A stretch of 64,000 nt of DNA from Chryseobacterium aquaeductus (GTDB taxonomy: Bacteria > Bacteroidota > Bacteroidia > Flavobacteriales > Weeksellaceae). The stretch's first letter is position 1, and each line of letters starts with the position of its first letter. The notes under the pieces are model-generated. The model searched no databases, was not told the DNA's origin, and worked only from the letters and a program-made list of their open reading frames with translations. The position numbers were made by a program, and so were the translations under genes. The stretch lies in NCBI RefSeq assembly GCF_905175375.1, contig NZ_CAJIMS010000001.1, positions 3,162,001-3,226,000 on the forward strand. The letters are read 5' to 3'. Shown here piece after piece: positions 9,074-18,476 of this stretch.

Positions 9074-9856
9074 ATGGCTTTCAAAAATTATATATCAAAA
9101 TTAGTTTTTACTACCGCAATCAGTAGTAGCTTAAAATCCTGGATTTCATTTATTGTAAATTCAAAAAGATACAGTTCCAGATTTAAGAAAAACAATTTAG
9201 ACTTACAAAATGACGAAACTTTTGTTTACCATTTTAAAATCGGAGTCAAAAAAATTGATTTCTATCTGCGAACTTTTAAAGGTGATATTGATATTTTCTA
9301 CGAGGTATTCTGGAAAAAAACGTATTCCTCTTATCTTTCAGTATTAAGACATAATCCAAAAATAATCGTTGACTTGGGAGCTCATATCGGATTAACTTCG
9401 ATCTACTTAGCTTCAAAATATCCTGATGCAAAAATATACGCTATTGAAGCTTCCCTTGAAAATTTTGAACTTCTGAAAAATAATACCCAATCATTTACAA
9501 ATATTGTATGCATTCATGCAGCCGCTTATTTTGAAGACGGATTTGTCAATTTCAGCAACGATGCGCTTTCTTACAATCAAAAAATTTCAGAAACAGGAGT
9601 TACGACCAAAGCAATATCTATTGCAAGTTTGATGAATACTTATGATCTTAAAAATATTGATTTAATGAAAATTGATATTGAAGGTGGTGAAATCGAATTG
9701 CTTAGCCAAAAAAATTCTTGGCTTGGAAACGTTGAAAATATATTAATTGAAATTCATAATCCTTACTCGTCATCAGATCTGACTGCAGATTTAGAGCCTT
9801 TCGGATTTAAGATAAAGCAGAAAGAAAATTCGGTTCTACTTTTGAGTAAAGAATAA
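9074..9856 (+). CDS. FkbM-family SAM-dependent methyltransferase
   Basis: O-methyltransferase-like protein of 260 residues. The SAM-binding loop IVDLGAHIGLTS (residues ~97-108) is followed by the second strand with its acidic ribose-binding end (IYAIEASLENFE), and by the FkbM hallmark DLMKIDIEGGEIELL. The first ~90 residues are a family-variable cap. Members often methylate sugars of glycans or secondary metabolites; no glycosyltransferase genes are nearby, so the acceptor is unknown. Its last 50 bases overlap the 3' end of the opposite-strand gene. Confidence 0.88.
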   Translation: MAFKNYISKLVFTTAISSSLKSWISFIVNSKRYSSRFKKNNLDLQNDETFVYHFKIGVKKIDFYLRTFKGDIDIFYEVFWKKTYSSYLSVLRHNPKIIVDLGAHIGLTSIYLASKYPDAKIYAIEASLENFELLKNNTQSFTNIVCIHAAAYFEDGFVNFSNDALSYNQKISETGVTTKAISIASLMNTYDLKNIDLMKIDIEGGEIELLSQKNSWLGNVENILIEIHNPYSSSDLTADLEPFGFKIKQKENSVLLLSKE

Positions 9857-10757
9857 TTTTTTTATGATTAAGTTTAAAAAATCCTTTGATAAGCTCTTGT
9901 TTTGAACGTTGTATAACAGAATAAGTTTTTAACACAGGGCGAAAACCTGTAAAAAACTCTTCCACAGATGGAATTTCGCTTCCTTCGAAATCAAATATTT
10001 TAGATTCTATATTTTTGAATATTGTATGATCAATTAAAACGGATGATCCTGATAATTTCACGTAGTTTTTATCATTAAAAGTACCTAATAATGCAATTGT
10101 ATTTTGATCTGAATACACTGCCAAAGCGTTAATAATCTTCTTTTTATAAATGAATGCTACAAATTTTATAAGATTTGCCTTTCCTAAGTCAGAAAATATT
10201 TTTAAAAATTTATTTCTGTCATGATCATCTTTAGCACCGATAGAATTTTCTGTAATGAATTTTTCTATTTTTTTAAAATTCAACTCTTTAACCTCAGAGT
10301 TTCTAAGAACTTCATCATCCAGCCTTAATTTCCTTTTTCTTTTCGGCGAGTATCTTTGTCGCACAGATTCATAGTTTTCAGGATATATCAAATAATTTTT
10401 TCTTTGTTTTAGATCTCGAGAAAACCGGTTGACATCGTTGAATGCATAATACCAAATCCTGTAATTTTTCTCTGCAAAATCTAAAAATAAATCATTTATT
10501 TGCACGTCATCTTTACTTGAGAAAATTCCGAGTTGCTGACAAAGTTTTGGATTTATTACCAATTTAAATCCCATTTTAGTTATGTAAGGAATTGGCATTA
10601 TCGCTTCATAATCATTGTAAACCAACAATTCCCACTTTTTATCTGTAGTAATGTCAAGAAAACTTTTTGTTGCAGAATATTTCCGTTGCTGAGAGTTTTC
10701 TAGGCAATGGGTATATTTTTCAAAATCTATCTCGTGATATTTCAGTTTTCTAATCAT
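9807..10757 (-). CDS. GNAT/FemAB-like acyltransferase-fold protein
   Basis: A 316-residue cytoplasmic protein with the pattern of the Bacteroidota GNAT (BioF2/acetyltransferase_6-like) group: an N-terminal subdomain, a basic segment RQRYSPKRKRKLRL near the middle, then a C-terminal half with strands and the characteristic FEGSEIPSVEEFFTGF motif seen in FemAB-like folds. Substrate unknown; related proteins transfer amino acids or acyl groups to cell-wall or lipid precursors. Its start overlaps the end of radC by four bases (ATGA), so it is the last gene of that leftward unit. Its 3' end overlaps the FkbM gene tail-to-tail by 50 bases. Confidence 0.7.
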   Translation of the reverse strand: MIRKLKYHEIDFEKYTHCLENSQQRKYSATKSFLDITTDKKWELLVYNDYEAIMPIPYITKMGFKLVINPKLCQQLGIFSSKDDVQINDLFLDFAEKNYRIWYYAFNDVNRFSRDLKQRKNYLIYPENYESVRQRYSPKRKRKLRLDDEVLRNSEVKELNFKKIEKFITENSIGAKDDHDRNKFLKIFSDLGKANLIKFVAFIYKKKIINALAVYSDQNTIALLGTFNDKNYVKLSGSSVLIDHTIFKNIESKIFDFEGSEIPSVEEFFTGFRPVLKTYSVIQRSKQELIKGFFKLNHKKIILYSKVEPNFLSALS

Positions 10758-11431
10758 AATATGCCTTCGTCTGCAAAACTTAAATAAGAATTTTGGGTAA
10801 TAATAAGATGATCCAATAGCTGAATATTCATCACTCTTCCCGCTTCCTTGATGTTTTTTGTGATCGCAATATCTTCAGAACTTGGTTTTAAATTGCCTGA
10901 CGGATGATTGTGCGAAATAATAATTCCTGTTGCAAAATGTTCTAAAGCTGTCTTAAAAACAATACGAACATCGACAATTGACTGATTGATTCCACCTTGT
11001 GTGAGCTGTGCAATATGAATGACCTTGTTACTCTGATTCAAAAAGACGGCCCAAAATTCTTCTGTTCTGAGGTCAGATAAATGAAGCTTGAGAATTTGAT
11101 ATGCGTCTTTACTACTCGAAATTTGGGGTTTTTCCGGAATTTCCTGAGCGGCTCTTCTTCGCCCGATCTCCAAAGCAGTTGTAATAGATATAGCTTTTAC
11201 TTCACCAACACCTTTAAACTTAGTTAAATCTTTTATCGTCAACAAACTTAGCTGATGCCAATTGTTATCAACAGAAGCCAATATTTTTCTTGCCAGTTCT
11301 ACAGCCGTTTCGTCTCTGCTACCGCTTCCCATGATGATTGCGAGAAGATCAGAATCTGAGAGTGAATTTTTACCTTTTAGTAAGAACTTTTCTCTGGGTC
11401 TGTCGTCTTCGGCTAGAAATTTTATAGACAT
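10754..11431 (-). CDS. radC: RadC-family JAB/MPN domain protein
   Basis: DNA-repair-associated protein of 225 residues; the family's real activity is unsettled. The N-terminal half (about residues 1-100) has a UPF0758 helix-hairpin-helix region (SLSDSDLLAIIMGSGS and FKGVGEVKA). The C-terminal half is an MPN+ metalloprotease-like domain with the full motif HNHPSGNLKPSSEDIAIT (His-x-His and downstream Asp as zinc ligands) and an upstream glutamate-type position in the LRTEEFWAV strand. Overlaps the following acyltransferase-like gene by ATGA. Chromosomal radC genes are common, so nothing indicates a mobile-element origin. Confidence 0.92.
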   Translation of the reverse strand: MSIKFLAEDDRPREKFLLKGKNSLSDSDLLAIIMGSGSRDETAVELARKILASVDNNWHQLSLLTIKDLTKFKGVGEVKAISITTALEIGRRRAAQEIPEKPQISSSKDAYQILKLHLSDLRTEEFWAVFLNQSNKVIHIAQLTQGGINQSIVDVRIVFKTALEHFATGIIISHNHPSGNLKPSSEDIAITKNIKEAGRVMNIQLLDHLIITQNSYLSFADEGIL

Positions 11432-11468
11432 GATTTAGGATGCAAATATTGGAGGTTAGTTTTTAGGT

Positions 11469-12041
11469 TTAATAAAAAGCATATAAAATAATTTGCTTTT
11501 TAGACTGGTCAATGTATTTTGCCGTTTGATCAAAAGCAATTTTTGAAAGCATAGGACAACCCAAACTTAAACAAGCTTTTTGATCCGATTCCTGATTGGG
11601 AATACAGTCATAAGAATGAAGCACAATGGCGCGCTGCATTGCATTGTTGTTGGTAGAATCCAAACCTTGTAATCTGTACGATTTTCCAAATTTGTCAGTA
11701 TAGCTTTCCCTAATTTCGTATTTTCCTAAAGAAGATTGATAAGAACCTTCTACATTAGAAAATTTCAGTTGGTCTGATTGTGAGATTACAGAGCCGGAAC
11801 CATGTGAAACCATTGCTCTTTGCAAAATTTTATCATTTTTCAGGTCGTAAACGAAATATCGGTATTTCCCTGAATGGGTTTTAAAATTGATAAAAATTGC
11901 AATCTCTTTGTTGTAATTTTTGTCGCTTACAAAATTTTTTATTTCTAAAACCCTTGCAGCTGATAATTGATTTTGCTGAGATTGGGTTTTGGAACAGGAA
12001 AAAATAAAAAGAAACAGAAAAATAAATTGTTTCATCATCAA
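11469..12041 (-). CDS. Murein L,D-transpeptidase-like catalytic domain (YkuD_2 type) lipoprotein
   Basis: Envelope protein of 190 residues with a hydrophobic leader ending in FIFSCS, so a probable lipoprotein with Cys at about residue 16. The catalytic core of the YkuD_2 branch is present: RAIVLHSYDCIP followed by LSLGCPMLS, where the Cys of GCP would be the nucleophile and the His of VLHS its partner. The SHGSGSV segment is a conserved glycine-rich strand of the family. Expected to act on peptidoglycan stem peptides in the periplasm. Three adjacent ATG codons start the gene; which one is used does not affect the signal peptide. It follows lolD by 12 bases, which suggests co-transcription. 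Confidence 0.82.
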   Translation of the reverse strand: MMMKQFIFLFLFIFSCSKTQSQQNQLSAARVLEIKNFVSDKNYNKEIAIFINFKTHSGKYRYFVYDLKNDKILQRAMVSHGSGSVISQSDQLKFSNVEGSYQSSLGKYEIRESYTDKFGKSYRLQGLDSTNNNAMQRAIVLHSYDCIPNQESDQKACLSLGCPMLSKIAFDQTAKYIDQSKKQIILYAFY

Positions 12042-12053
12042 AATTTGTGTGTT

Positions 12054-12722
12054 TTATTCTATAATCATTCCGTCTTTCATGACGAGTTTTCGGTCTGTAA
12101 TTTCGGCTAAATTAGGATTGTGAGTTACGATAACGAAGGTTTGGTTGTATTTATCTCTCAAATCAAAAAATAATCTGTGAAGATCGTCCGCATTTTTTGA
12201 GTCTAAATTTCCTGTTGGTTCATCTGCATAGATGATTTTTGGTGAGTTAATCAAGGCTCTTGCTACTGCTACTCTTTGTGCTTCACCACCCGATAACTGA
12301 TTGGGTTTGTGGTTTAATCTATGGGCAATCTTCAAATCTTCAAACAGATCGTAAGCTTTTTCTGTAGCTTCTTTTTCGTTTGCTCCTGCAATTTTTGTGG
12401 GTATCAACACGTTTTCTAACGCCGTAAATTCCGGCAACAATTGATGAAACTGAAAAACAAAACCGATATTCTGATTTCTGAATTTAGATATTTGCTTATC
12501 ATTCATATTGATAAATGATTGACCGTTTAATTCAATTTCTGTATGATATTTTGAAGTATTTGAAGGTGTATCCAATGTTCCTAAAATCTGTAAAAGTGTA
12601 GATTTTCCGGCCCCGGACTCCCCGACGATAGAAACAACTTCACCTGTTTTGATATGTAAATCGACCCCTTTTAAAACTTCCAGATTTCCATAAGATTTAT
12701 GGATATTACTTGCTTTAATCAT
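12054..12722 (-). CDS. lolD: LolD-type lipoprotein-release ABC transporter ATPase
   Basis: Cytoplasmic ATPase of 222 residues. Walker [13 protein letters not shown]-loop region [18 protein letters not shown] (typical of the LolD/MacB/FtsE group), signature [15 protein letters not shown], Walker [13 protein letters not shown] and the H-loop VTHNPN are all present. With LolC/E permeases it would extract lipoproteins from the inner membrane for delivery outward; the permease gene is not in the window, which is common when lolD is detached. Lies between a histidine kinase and an L,D-transpeptidase gene, an envelope-maintenance context. Confidence 0.87.
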   Translation of the reverse strand: MIKASNIHKSYGNLEVLKGVDLHIKTGEVVSIVGESGAGKSTLLQILGTLDTPSNTSKYHTEIELNGQSFINMNDKQISKFRNQNIGFVFQFHQLLPEFTALENVLIPTKIAGANEKEATEKAYDLFEDLKIAHRLNHKPNQLSGGEAQRVAVARALINSPKIIYADEPTGNLDSKNADDLHRLFFDLRDKYNQTFVIVTHNPNLAEITDRKLVMKDGMIIE

Positions 12723-12797
12723 TCTTCAAAAATAGTTATTTTTTTTCGTTTTAGACTTTTTACGGTAAGCTTTTAGCTTGAGGGATTAATGTACTGA

Positions 12798-13952
12798 TTA
12801 TCCCTTTTTTATAATTATTCTGAAAGTTGTTCCTTTTCCCACTTCAGTCTGAGAGATTTTTATATCCCCGTTGTGATACTCCTGCACCACTCTTTTTGCT
12901 AAAGACAACCCCAGACCCCAGCCTCGTTTTTTTGTAGAATATCCCGGCTTAAAAGCGTTTTGAGCCTGATACTTCGTCATTCCGCTACCGTTGTCTTTCA
13001 CTTCAACCAAAATATTTTTGTTACGTTCAAAAACAGACATTTGTAAAGTTCCCTGTCCTTTCATAGCATCAACAGCATTTTTTACTAAATTTTCTATAAC
13101 CCAACTCATCAGAATTTTGTTGTGAGGAACTAAGATATTGTAAGAAGAAAGCAAAAGTGTAAAATCTACCTTTTTAGAAATTCTTGTTTTCAAATAATCA
13201 TAATTCTCCTGAATTGTCTGATTAAAATTCATATCATTCAGTTCCGGAACAGAACCAATTTTAGAAAATCTTTCAGAAATCGTTCTCAGTCTCTCGATGT
13301 CTTTTTCTATTTCATGTACACCATCAGAATCTGGGTTTTCAAGTTTCATAATCTCCATCCATCCCATCATTGATGACAATGGTGTCCCGATCTGGTGCGC
13401 CGTTTCTTTCGCCAAACCAGCCCAAAGATAGCCTTCGTCAGTCTTTTTAATAGTGCGTAAAAACCAGAAAGAAAATAAGAAATAGCACAACACAAAAAAT
13501 CCCAGTAAAAATGGAGAGTATTGTAAATTATTTAGAATTTTGGAGTTATCGTAATATAAAAATTGATTGTTCCCATCCGGTACTTTTATTTCGATTGCGG
13601 GATATTTTTTCCCCATTCTTTTTGCTAGAGCAATTATATCGCTTGAATTGGCACCAACATCTTTTGATAAGTTTTTATATTCGATAACCTGATCTTTTTT
13701 ATCTAAAATAATAACAGGAATCGTCGTATTCGAGCTGTAAATGGTAAGAAGTAGCTCTTGAACTTCCAAACTAGGAACGACATCTTGCTGAAACATAATG
13801 GCATTTACCAAAATATCAACTCTTTTTATTTCTTCCTTTTTTAAATAATTAATCACCAAAGTTGAAGCAATTACAATTGCTACAACGACTAACGTCATCA
13901 GAGAAAAGATAAACCAGTTGTTGAATCTGGAAAAAATAGACCTTTTTTTCAA
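12798..13952 (-). CDS. Membrane sensor histidine kinase without a linked response regulator
   Basis: A 384-residue kinase. Two membrane helices (about residues 14-34 and 145-165) enclose a ~110-residue periplasmic sensor. No HAMP domain is obvious. The dimerisation box has AKETAHQIGTPLSS with the phospho-acceptor His, a variant common in Bacteroidota. The ATPase domain shows the N box ENLVKNAVDAM, G1 DNGSGM and G2 GWGLGLSLAKRV. Starts seven bases after dacB ends, so it is co-expressed with a peptidoglycan peptidase; this hints at an envelope signal, but the partner regulator is not encoded here. Confidence 0.9.
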   Translation of the reverse strand: MKKRSIFSRFNNWFIFSLMTLVVVAIVIASTLVINYLKKEEIKRVDILVNAIMFQQDVVPSLEVQELLLTIYSSNTTIPVIILDKKDQVIEYKNLSKDVGANSSDIIALAKRMGKKYPAIEIKVPDGNNQFLYYDNSKILNNLQYSPFLLGFFVLCYFLFSFWFLRTIKKTDEGYLWAGLAKETAHQIGTPLSSMMGWMEIMKLENPDSDGVHEIEKDIERLRTISERFSKIGSVPELNDMNFNQTIQENYDYLKTRISKKVDFTLLLSSYNILVPHNKILMSWVIENLVKNAVDAMKGQGTLQMSVFERNKNILVEVKDNGSGMTKYQAQNAFKPGYSTKKRGWGLGLSLAKRVVQEYHNGDIKISQTEVGKGTTFRIIIKKG

Positions 13953-13959
13953 TTGATTT

Positions 13960-15333
13960 TTACTTTAAAATATTTAAAATCTTCTGCAATTCTGTACTTC
14001 CGCTTCCCTGATAATTGTTGATAATAATTGCAAATATATATTTTTTACCATCTTTTGACGTATGAAAACCTGCATAAGATTTAGTGTCTCTCATCGTTCC
14101 GCTTTTCATTTTCATGCCGTTATCCTGAGTTGGAAATCCTTCGTAATAACTCTCAAACCAAGTTTGCTTTTTTGCGTAGATCAGTGCTTGCACTTCGGCT
14201 TTTGCAGAAACATAATTCTGAGGTGACAACCCGCTTCCATCAGCGAAGTTAATCATATTAGGATTAATTCCTTTTGATTTCCAAAATTCTTTAAGATAGG
14301 AAATTCCGCTTTTGAAACTGGGGTTTCCTTTTTTTTCCTTACCTAAAGTTTTAATTAAATTTTCACCATACAAATTCACAGATTTTCTAAGAAACCAATA
14401 CACGATTTTTTCTAAAGTTGGTGATTCGTACGTCATGATTATATTTTTTTTTGGAAATTCCGATACAGATTTTCCTTCCAATTCAAGTTGAGAACTGGTC
14501 ATCACTTTTCCTGAAAATTCAATTCCTGAATCGCTCAGCCATTTTTGAACTTCCGTGCCTAATTGTAATGGCGGGTTTGGAACAGAACCTGAAACTGTAG
14601 TGATTTTTCCTGCAGGCAGACTTCCGTTGATCAAAGCAACATCAGAATGCGGAGCGGTAAAAATCAAGCTTTGATCTGAACTTCCAGATGCTTTCAAATC
14701 ATTCAGCCATTTTACGTTAACCAAAGGATATGAGAAACTTTTAAAATCGGTTCCGTTGATGTTGATATCAAATTGGTTTTCGCGCCAATTGACACCCCAA
14801 ACTCCTGCTCCGTAATAATTTCCCAGATCATCCCAAGGCCAACCTCCGGGAATCGTCTGATGGTCAAAATAAGAATCATCAATAATCAAATCACCGGTAA
14901 TTTTTGTAATACCTGATTTTTTGATGGCATCTAAAAGTTTTTGTTTAAAGTTTTCAGGTTTGTAGCCATCATATCGCCAGCTTCCCAAAGTAGGATCACC
15001 GTTGGAAGTAATGAAAATATTTCCGCTTAAATTTCCATTAGAAATGGTTCCTGAGTATGCCGAAGTAGTTGTATAAGTGTAATTTTTGCCCAAAGTTTCC
15101 AAGGCCGCCGCTGCTGTGAAAATTTTCTGCGTTGATGCGGTCGAAAGTCCTTTATTTCCTTGATAATCGTAAACTAAACTTCCACTTTCATCCGAAACAT
15201 AAAATGAAAGGTTGGAGGAAATAGCTGTGGAAGAATTCATCAGATTTTTTGTTGCTTCATCCAGTTTTTGACTGATGTTTTGGGCGAAAATTAGTTGAGT
15301 CGAGAATATAAATACAGAAAGCGATTTTTTCAT
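13960..15333 (-). CDS. dacB: D-alanyl-D-alanine carboxypeptidase/endopeptidase (PBP4, S13 family)
   Basis: Periplasmic penicillin-binding protein of 457 residues that trims or opens peptidoglycan cross-links. Signal peptide ends near FAQN (residue ~19). The active-site Ser and Lys are in STQK (residues 67-70), the second motif region is ADGSGLSPQNYV, and the third is KSGTM near the C-terminus. The long insertion between motifs one and two is normal for class C low-molecular-mass PBPs. It follows pepE by 39 bases and precedes the histidine kinase by seven, forming the upstream part of a leftward envelope block. Confidence 0.93.
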   Translation of the reverse strand: MKKSLSVFIFSTQLIFAQNISQKLDEATKNLMNSSTAISSNLSFYVSDESGSLVYDYQGNKGLSTASTQKIFTAAAALETLGKNYTYTTTSAYSGTISNGNLSGNIFITSNGDPTLGSWRYDGYKPENFKQKLLDAIKKSGITKITGDLIIDDSYFDHQTIPGGWPWDDLGNYYGAGVWGVNWRENQFDININGTDFKSFSYPLVNVKWLNDLKASGSSDQSLIFTAPHSDVALINGSLPAGKITTVSGSVPNPPLQLGTEVQKWLSDSGIEFSGKVMTSSQLELEGKSVSEFPKKNIIMTYESPTLEKIVYWFLRKSVNLYGENLIKTLGKEKKGNPSFKSGISYLKEFWKSKGINPNMINFADGSGLSPQNYVSAKAEVQALIYAKKQTWFESYYEGFPTQDNGMKMKSGTMRDTKSYAGFHTSKDGKKYIFAIIINNYQGSGSTELQKILNILK

Positions 15334-15372
15334 TAGAAATGTTTATTCAAATATAAAATTAGAAACTATAAA

Positions 15373-16065
15373 TTATAGCTGACTTCCAGATTCAATCTCA
15401 TAAGGTTCTTTTCCTTGCCCAAAAATCCTTGTCAATTCGCTACCTTCAACAGTAATTTTTTCATTAATTCTTCTGATCCAGTTACCTTCACGAAGCCCTA
15501 CAACTTTGATGTCATTCTGCGTTAAAAATTCTTTGATTCGAGTTTCACGAGTTTCTCCATTATGCTTCAATTCAGGATTTGGATCAAGATAATGCGGATT
15601 TATATTGAATGGAACCAAGCCCATACAATCAAAACTTGGTGGATAAACAATCGGCATATCATTGGTGGTTTTCATGTTTTGTCCACCAATATTACTTCCC
15701 GCACTGCATCCTAAATAAGGTTTTCCGTTTTCAACATTTTGTTTTAAAACAGACATCAGATTTTCTTCGTGCAGTGTTTTTACCAGTAAAAAAGTGTTCC
15801 CACCTCCTGTAAAGTAACCTTTGGAATTATTTAAAGCTTCAATTTTATCATTAAATTCATGCAACCCTTTCACTTTAATATTGATGGTTTCAAAAAAAGA
15901 ACCAACTTTTTTAGTGTAATCATCATGAGAAATTCCGCTTGGTCTTGCAAAAGGAATAAAAATAATTTCATCAACTCCTTGGTAAAGATCTATTAATTCT
16001 TCCTTTAAATAAGCAAGATATTCGCCACCAAAAAGTGTAGAAGTTGAAGCTAGTAAAATATTCAT
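15373..16065 (-). CDS. pepE: Peptidase E (alpha-aspartyl dipeptidase, S51)
   Basis: Cytoplasmic dipeptidase of 230 residues specific for N-terminal aspartate. The nucleophile elbow GCSAGSNI contains the catalytic serine, in the usual glutamine-amidotransferase-like fold; YFTGGGNTFLLV is the conserved glycine turn before it, and FNINPHYLDPNP holds the probable catalytic histidine. Length equals that of the E. coli and Salmonella enzymes. First gene of the leftward block with dacB. Confidence 0.9.
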   Translation of the reverse strand: MNILLASTSTLFGGEYLAYLKEELIDLYQGVDEIIFIPFARPSGISHDDYTKKVGSFFETINIKVKGLHEFNDKIEALNNSKGYFTGGGNTFLLVKTLHEENLMSVLKQNVENGKPYLGCSAGSNIGGQNMKTTNDMPIVYPPSFDCMGLVPFNINPHYLDPNPELKHNGETRETRIKEFLTQNDIKVVGLREGNWIRRINEKITVEGSELTRIFGQGKEPYEIESGSQL

Positions 16066-16250
16066 AGAAAATATTATTTTGTGTATTTCAAAAAGAATTT
16101 GTCAGACAAAGATAAACTCAAACAATCGATGAATCAAAAATTAAGCTAAAAAAATCAATAAGCCGTTAATATTTTCTAAGAAAACCTAAGAACTCTAAAA
16201 TTCTGCTTTTTATGGAATTATTATTGAATTTTAATTTTAATAATTTTAAA

Positions 16251-16814
16251 ATGAAGAATATGAAAACGATTAAAATTAATACAAAGCAGTTACTTTTAGC
16301 TTTAGTACTTACAGGAGGTGCAGGTTTTATCAACGCTCAAACTACTGTCACGGACAGTGTAAAAGCTCCGCTTTCCAATAATCAGGTGAAGACCAATCCG
16401 ATGATTGAAGGATTAAAAAAACAGATTGAAGCAAATCCTAAGGATACAGAATCTTTGGCAAAACTTGCGACTGCTTATCAAGATGTTTCAGATTGGAATA
16501 ATGCTGTTGATACCTGGAAGAAAATTTCAGTTCTGTTACCAGATTGGTCACCATCATATTACAGTCAGGCATACGCATATCAAGCTGCAAAGGACGATGC
16601 TAACGCAAAAATTGCTTATGAAAAATATGTTTCTACGGTAAAACCCGAAGAAGTGGAAGCAAGCAAGAAAAATTTAGCTTACGCTTATTTATATATCGCT
16701 TTTGCTGAACAAAAAACAAATCCTGATAAAGCAAAAGAGTACATCACGAAGTCATTACAGTATGATCCTACCAATCAGGATGCTAAAAAACTTAGCGAAG
16801 CTTTAAATTCTTAA
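16251..16814 (+). CDS. Exported tetratricopeptide-repeat protein
   Basis: A protein of about 187 residues. The start at 16251 is chosen because it gives a normal signal peptide (basic MKNMKTIKINTKQ, hydrophobic LLLALVLTGGAGF, cleavage after INAQ); the frame is open 13 codons further upstream. The mature part has two or three TPR-like helical pairs (ESLAKLATAYQDVSDWNNAV, then PSYYSQAYAYQAAKDDANAK, then AYLYIAFAEQKTNPDKAKEY). TPRs mediate protein contact; no partner is apparent from neighbours. Confidence 0.75.
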   Translation: MKNMKTIKINTKQLLLALVLTGGAGFINAQTTVTDSVKAPLSNNQVKTNPMIEGLKKQIEANPKDTESLAKLATAYQDVSDWNNAVDTWKKISVLLPDWSPSYYSQAYAYQAAKDDANAKIAYEKYVSTVKPEEVEASKKNLAYAYLYIAFAEQKTNPDKAKEYITKSLQYDPTNQDAKKLSEALNS

Positions 16815-16882
16815 GGATCAATCCCTAGATTTTATTTTAAGGTTTTATAGAAATTAAGTTCTGTACTCACTTAGTATTTGTT

Positions 16883-16890
16883 TAACTTTG
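16883..16890 (+). promoter_or_regulatory. -7 box TAACTTTG upstream of the transaldolase-type gene
   Basis: Perfect TAnnTTTG, 28 bases before the ATG at 16919, giving a leader of about 20 bases. No TTG at a good -33 spacing. Confidence 0.55.
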
Positions 16891-16918
16891 CAAAAATCTA
16901 TAAAACCTTAAAGAAAAA

Positions 16919-17572
16919 ATGAAATTTTTTATTGACACTGCTAACTTAGAGCAAATTAAAGAAGCAAAAGATCTTGGAATTTTGGATGGTGTTACTACCA
17001 ATCCATCTCTGATGGCGAAGGAAGGAATTCAGGGTAAGGAAGCTATCATGAATCATTACAAAGCGATTTGTGAAATCGTAGATGGTGATATTTCTGCGGA
17101 AGTACTTTCCACGACTTATGAAGAAATGATCAAAGAAGGTGATGAATTGGCAGCTATACATCCAAATATTGTTGTGAAAATTCCAATGATCAAAGACGGA
17201 ATCAAAGCTTTAAAATATTTTTCAGATAAAGGAATCAAAACCAATTGTACGTTAATTTTCTCTGTCGGACAGGCTCTTTTAGCTGCCAAAGCAGGTGCTA
17301 GTTATGTTTCTCCATTCTTAGGAAGATTGGATGACATTTCTACAGACGGACTAAATTTAATTCAGGAAATTCGTTTGGTATTTGATAACTATATGTACGA
17401 AACTGAAATTTTGGCAGCTTCTATACGTCATTCGATGCACATCATTGACTGTGCGAAGATTGGTGCAGATGTGATCACTTCACCACTTCCTCCAATCTTG
17501 AGTTTATTGAAACATCCTTTGACTGATAGTGGATTGGCTCAGTTTATTGCAGATTCTCAAAAATTAGCATAA
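16919..17572 (+). CDS. fsa: Transaldolase-like fructose-6-phosphate aldolase
   Basis: Short transaldolase-family enzyme (217 residues, against about 315 for classical transaldolase). Conserved [11 protein letters not shown] and [11 protein letters not shown] at the N-terminus; Schiff-base lysine at K87 in [17 protein letters not shown] and [11 protein letters not shown] near the C-terminus. The short type covers both fructose-6-phosphate aldolases and genuine transaldolases, and sequence alone does not settle which activity applies; in organisms lacking a long transaldolase the short form often does pentose-phosphate work. Monocistronic with its own promoter box and strong terminator. Confidence 0.9.
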   Translation: MKFFIDTANLEQIKEAKDLGILDGVTTNPSLMAKEGIQGKEAIMNHYKAICEIVDGDISAEVLSTTYEEMIKEGDELAAIHPNIVVKIPMIKDGIKALKYFSDKGIKTNCTLIFSVGQALLAAKAGASYVSPFLGRLDDISTDGLNLIQEIRLVFDNYMYETEILAASIRHSMHIIDCAKIGADVITSPLPPILSLLKHPLTDSGLAQFIADSQKLA

Positions 17573-17592
17573 TTAAATTGATTTAAAATATA

Positions 17593-17626
17593 AGCGCCCA
17601 AAACTTTAGTTTTGGGCGCTTTTTTT
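17593..17626 (+). terminator. Strong terminator after fsa
   Basis: Stem of 13 bases (17593-17605 with 17608-17620, core AGCGCCCAAAACT) followed by seven T. Its T tract touches the stop codon region of the convergent GLPGLI gene. Confidence 0.9.
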
Positions 17627-18476
17627 ACTGTAATAAATCGAGTTCTAAAAGATTATTGTTTCGTGCATTATTTTCTTTAGCTCTTTTTTCCTGATTACGA
17701 AGATGCTCATTAGTATCCAGCTCTTTTCCGTTTTGATCCTTATATTTCATACTTCCACCTCTCGCTATTAGTTGCCTTACTCCTTTGGTGGGATTATTTC
17801 TATAGTCTACAAACTGTTTTTTATATTTATCCTGGCTTAGTGCAATCAGTGGTTGGTATCTCGTTTTTTGATTTTCACTGATCCAGATTTCCTCAGCTTT
17901 TAGTTTCTTCACTTCTTTTAACATGAAATGATGGGAGTTTGTTTGATCTTGAATTTTCACAATCAATCCTGGCAAGCCACTGAATTTATACGGACCATCC
18001 TGAAAAGGAATCTCTGTAGAAAACCAGGCAATCCATTGTCTTCCTGCAAAATTGGCAGTAGCTTTCTGAGCATTAAATTCACCAATTTTTTCTTTGTCGG
18101 GCAGAATTTTCCAAGTAAGTTTTCTATTATCTGAAACTTTAAATTCATCCATATCAATCTTATTAAAAAACAAGATTTCATAATCAGGATAAGACTTTTC
18201 TACAGTATATGGCACTTCCCCAAATTTCATTCCCGTTAAATCAACATTATGATTGCCTTTAGTATACATATCCAAAAAAATTGAATCTGCAACTGCTCTG
18301 TCCCGACTATAAAATTTAGAACCTTTTCTTGAAACATCAAGATACATCAATTCACTCACAGATTTGTCTTTGGCAGTGGAATCTTTCACAAATTTGTACT
18401 CGTAGGAAAAACGCTGATTTTGTGCATAAGTAATGACGCTAAGAAAGGAAAGAACTCCAAAAATAATTCTCTTCAT
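17625..18476 (-). CDS. GLPGLI family protein
   Basis: Exported protein of 283 residues typical of Bacteroidota and named for its motif, seen here as FSGLPGLIVKIQD at about residue 165. Signal peptide ends at ITYAQ. The region before the motif (GRQWIAWFSTEIPFQDGPYKF) also matches the family pattern. Function of the family is unknown; many are transcribed with TonB receptors or peptidases, but here it stands alone. Confidence 0.88.
   Translation of the reverse strand: MKRIIFGVLSFLSVITYAQNQRFSYEYKFVKDSTAKDKSVSELMYLDVSRKGSKFYSRDRAVADSIFLDMYTKGNHNVDLTGMKFGEVPYTVEKSYPDYEILFFNKIDMDEFKVSDNRKLTWKILPDKEKIGEFNAQKATANFAGRQWIAWFSTEIPFQDGPYKFSGLPGLIVKIQDQTNSHHFMLKEVKKLKAEEIWISENQKTRYQPLIALSQDKYKKQFVDYRNNPTKGVRQLIARGGSMKYKDQNGKELDTNEHLRNQEKRAKENNARNNNLLELDLLQ

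Noticed and set aside
9074..10757. Glycan biosynthesis cluster
   Set aside because: An FkbM methyltransferase and an acyltransferase-like gene are convergent on opposite strands, with no glycosyltransferase or flippase beside them.
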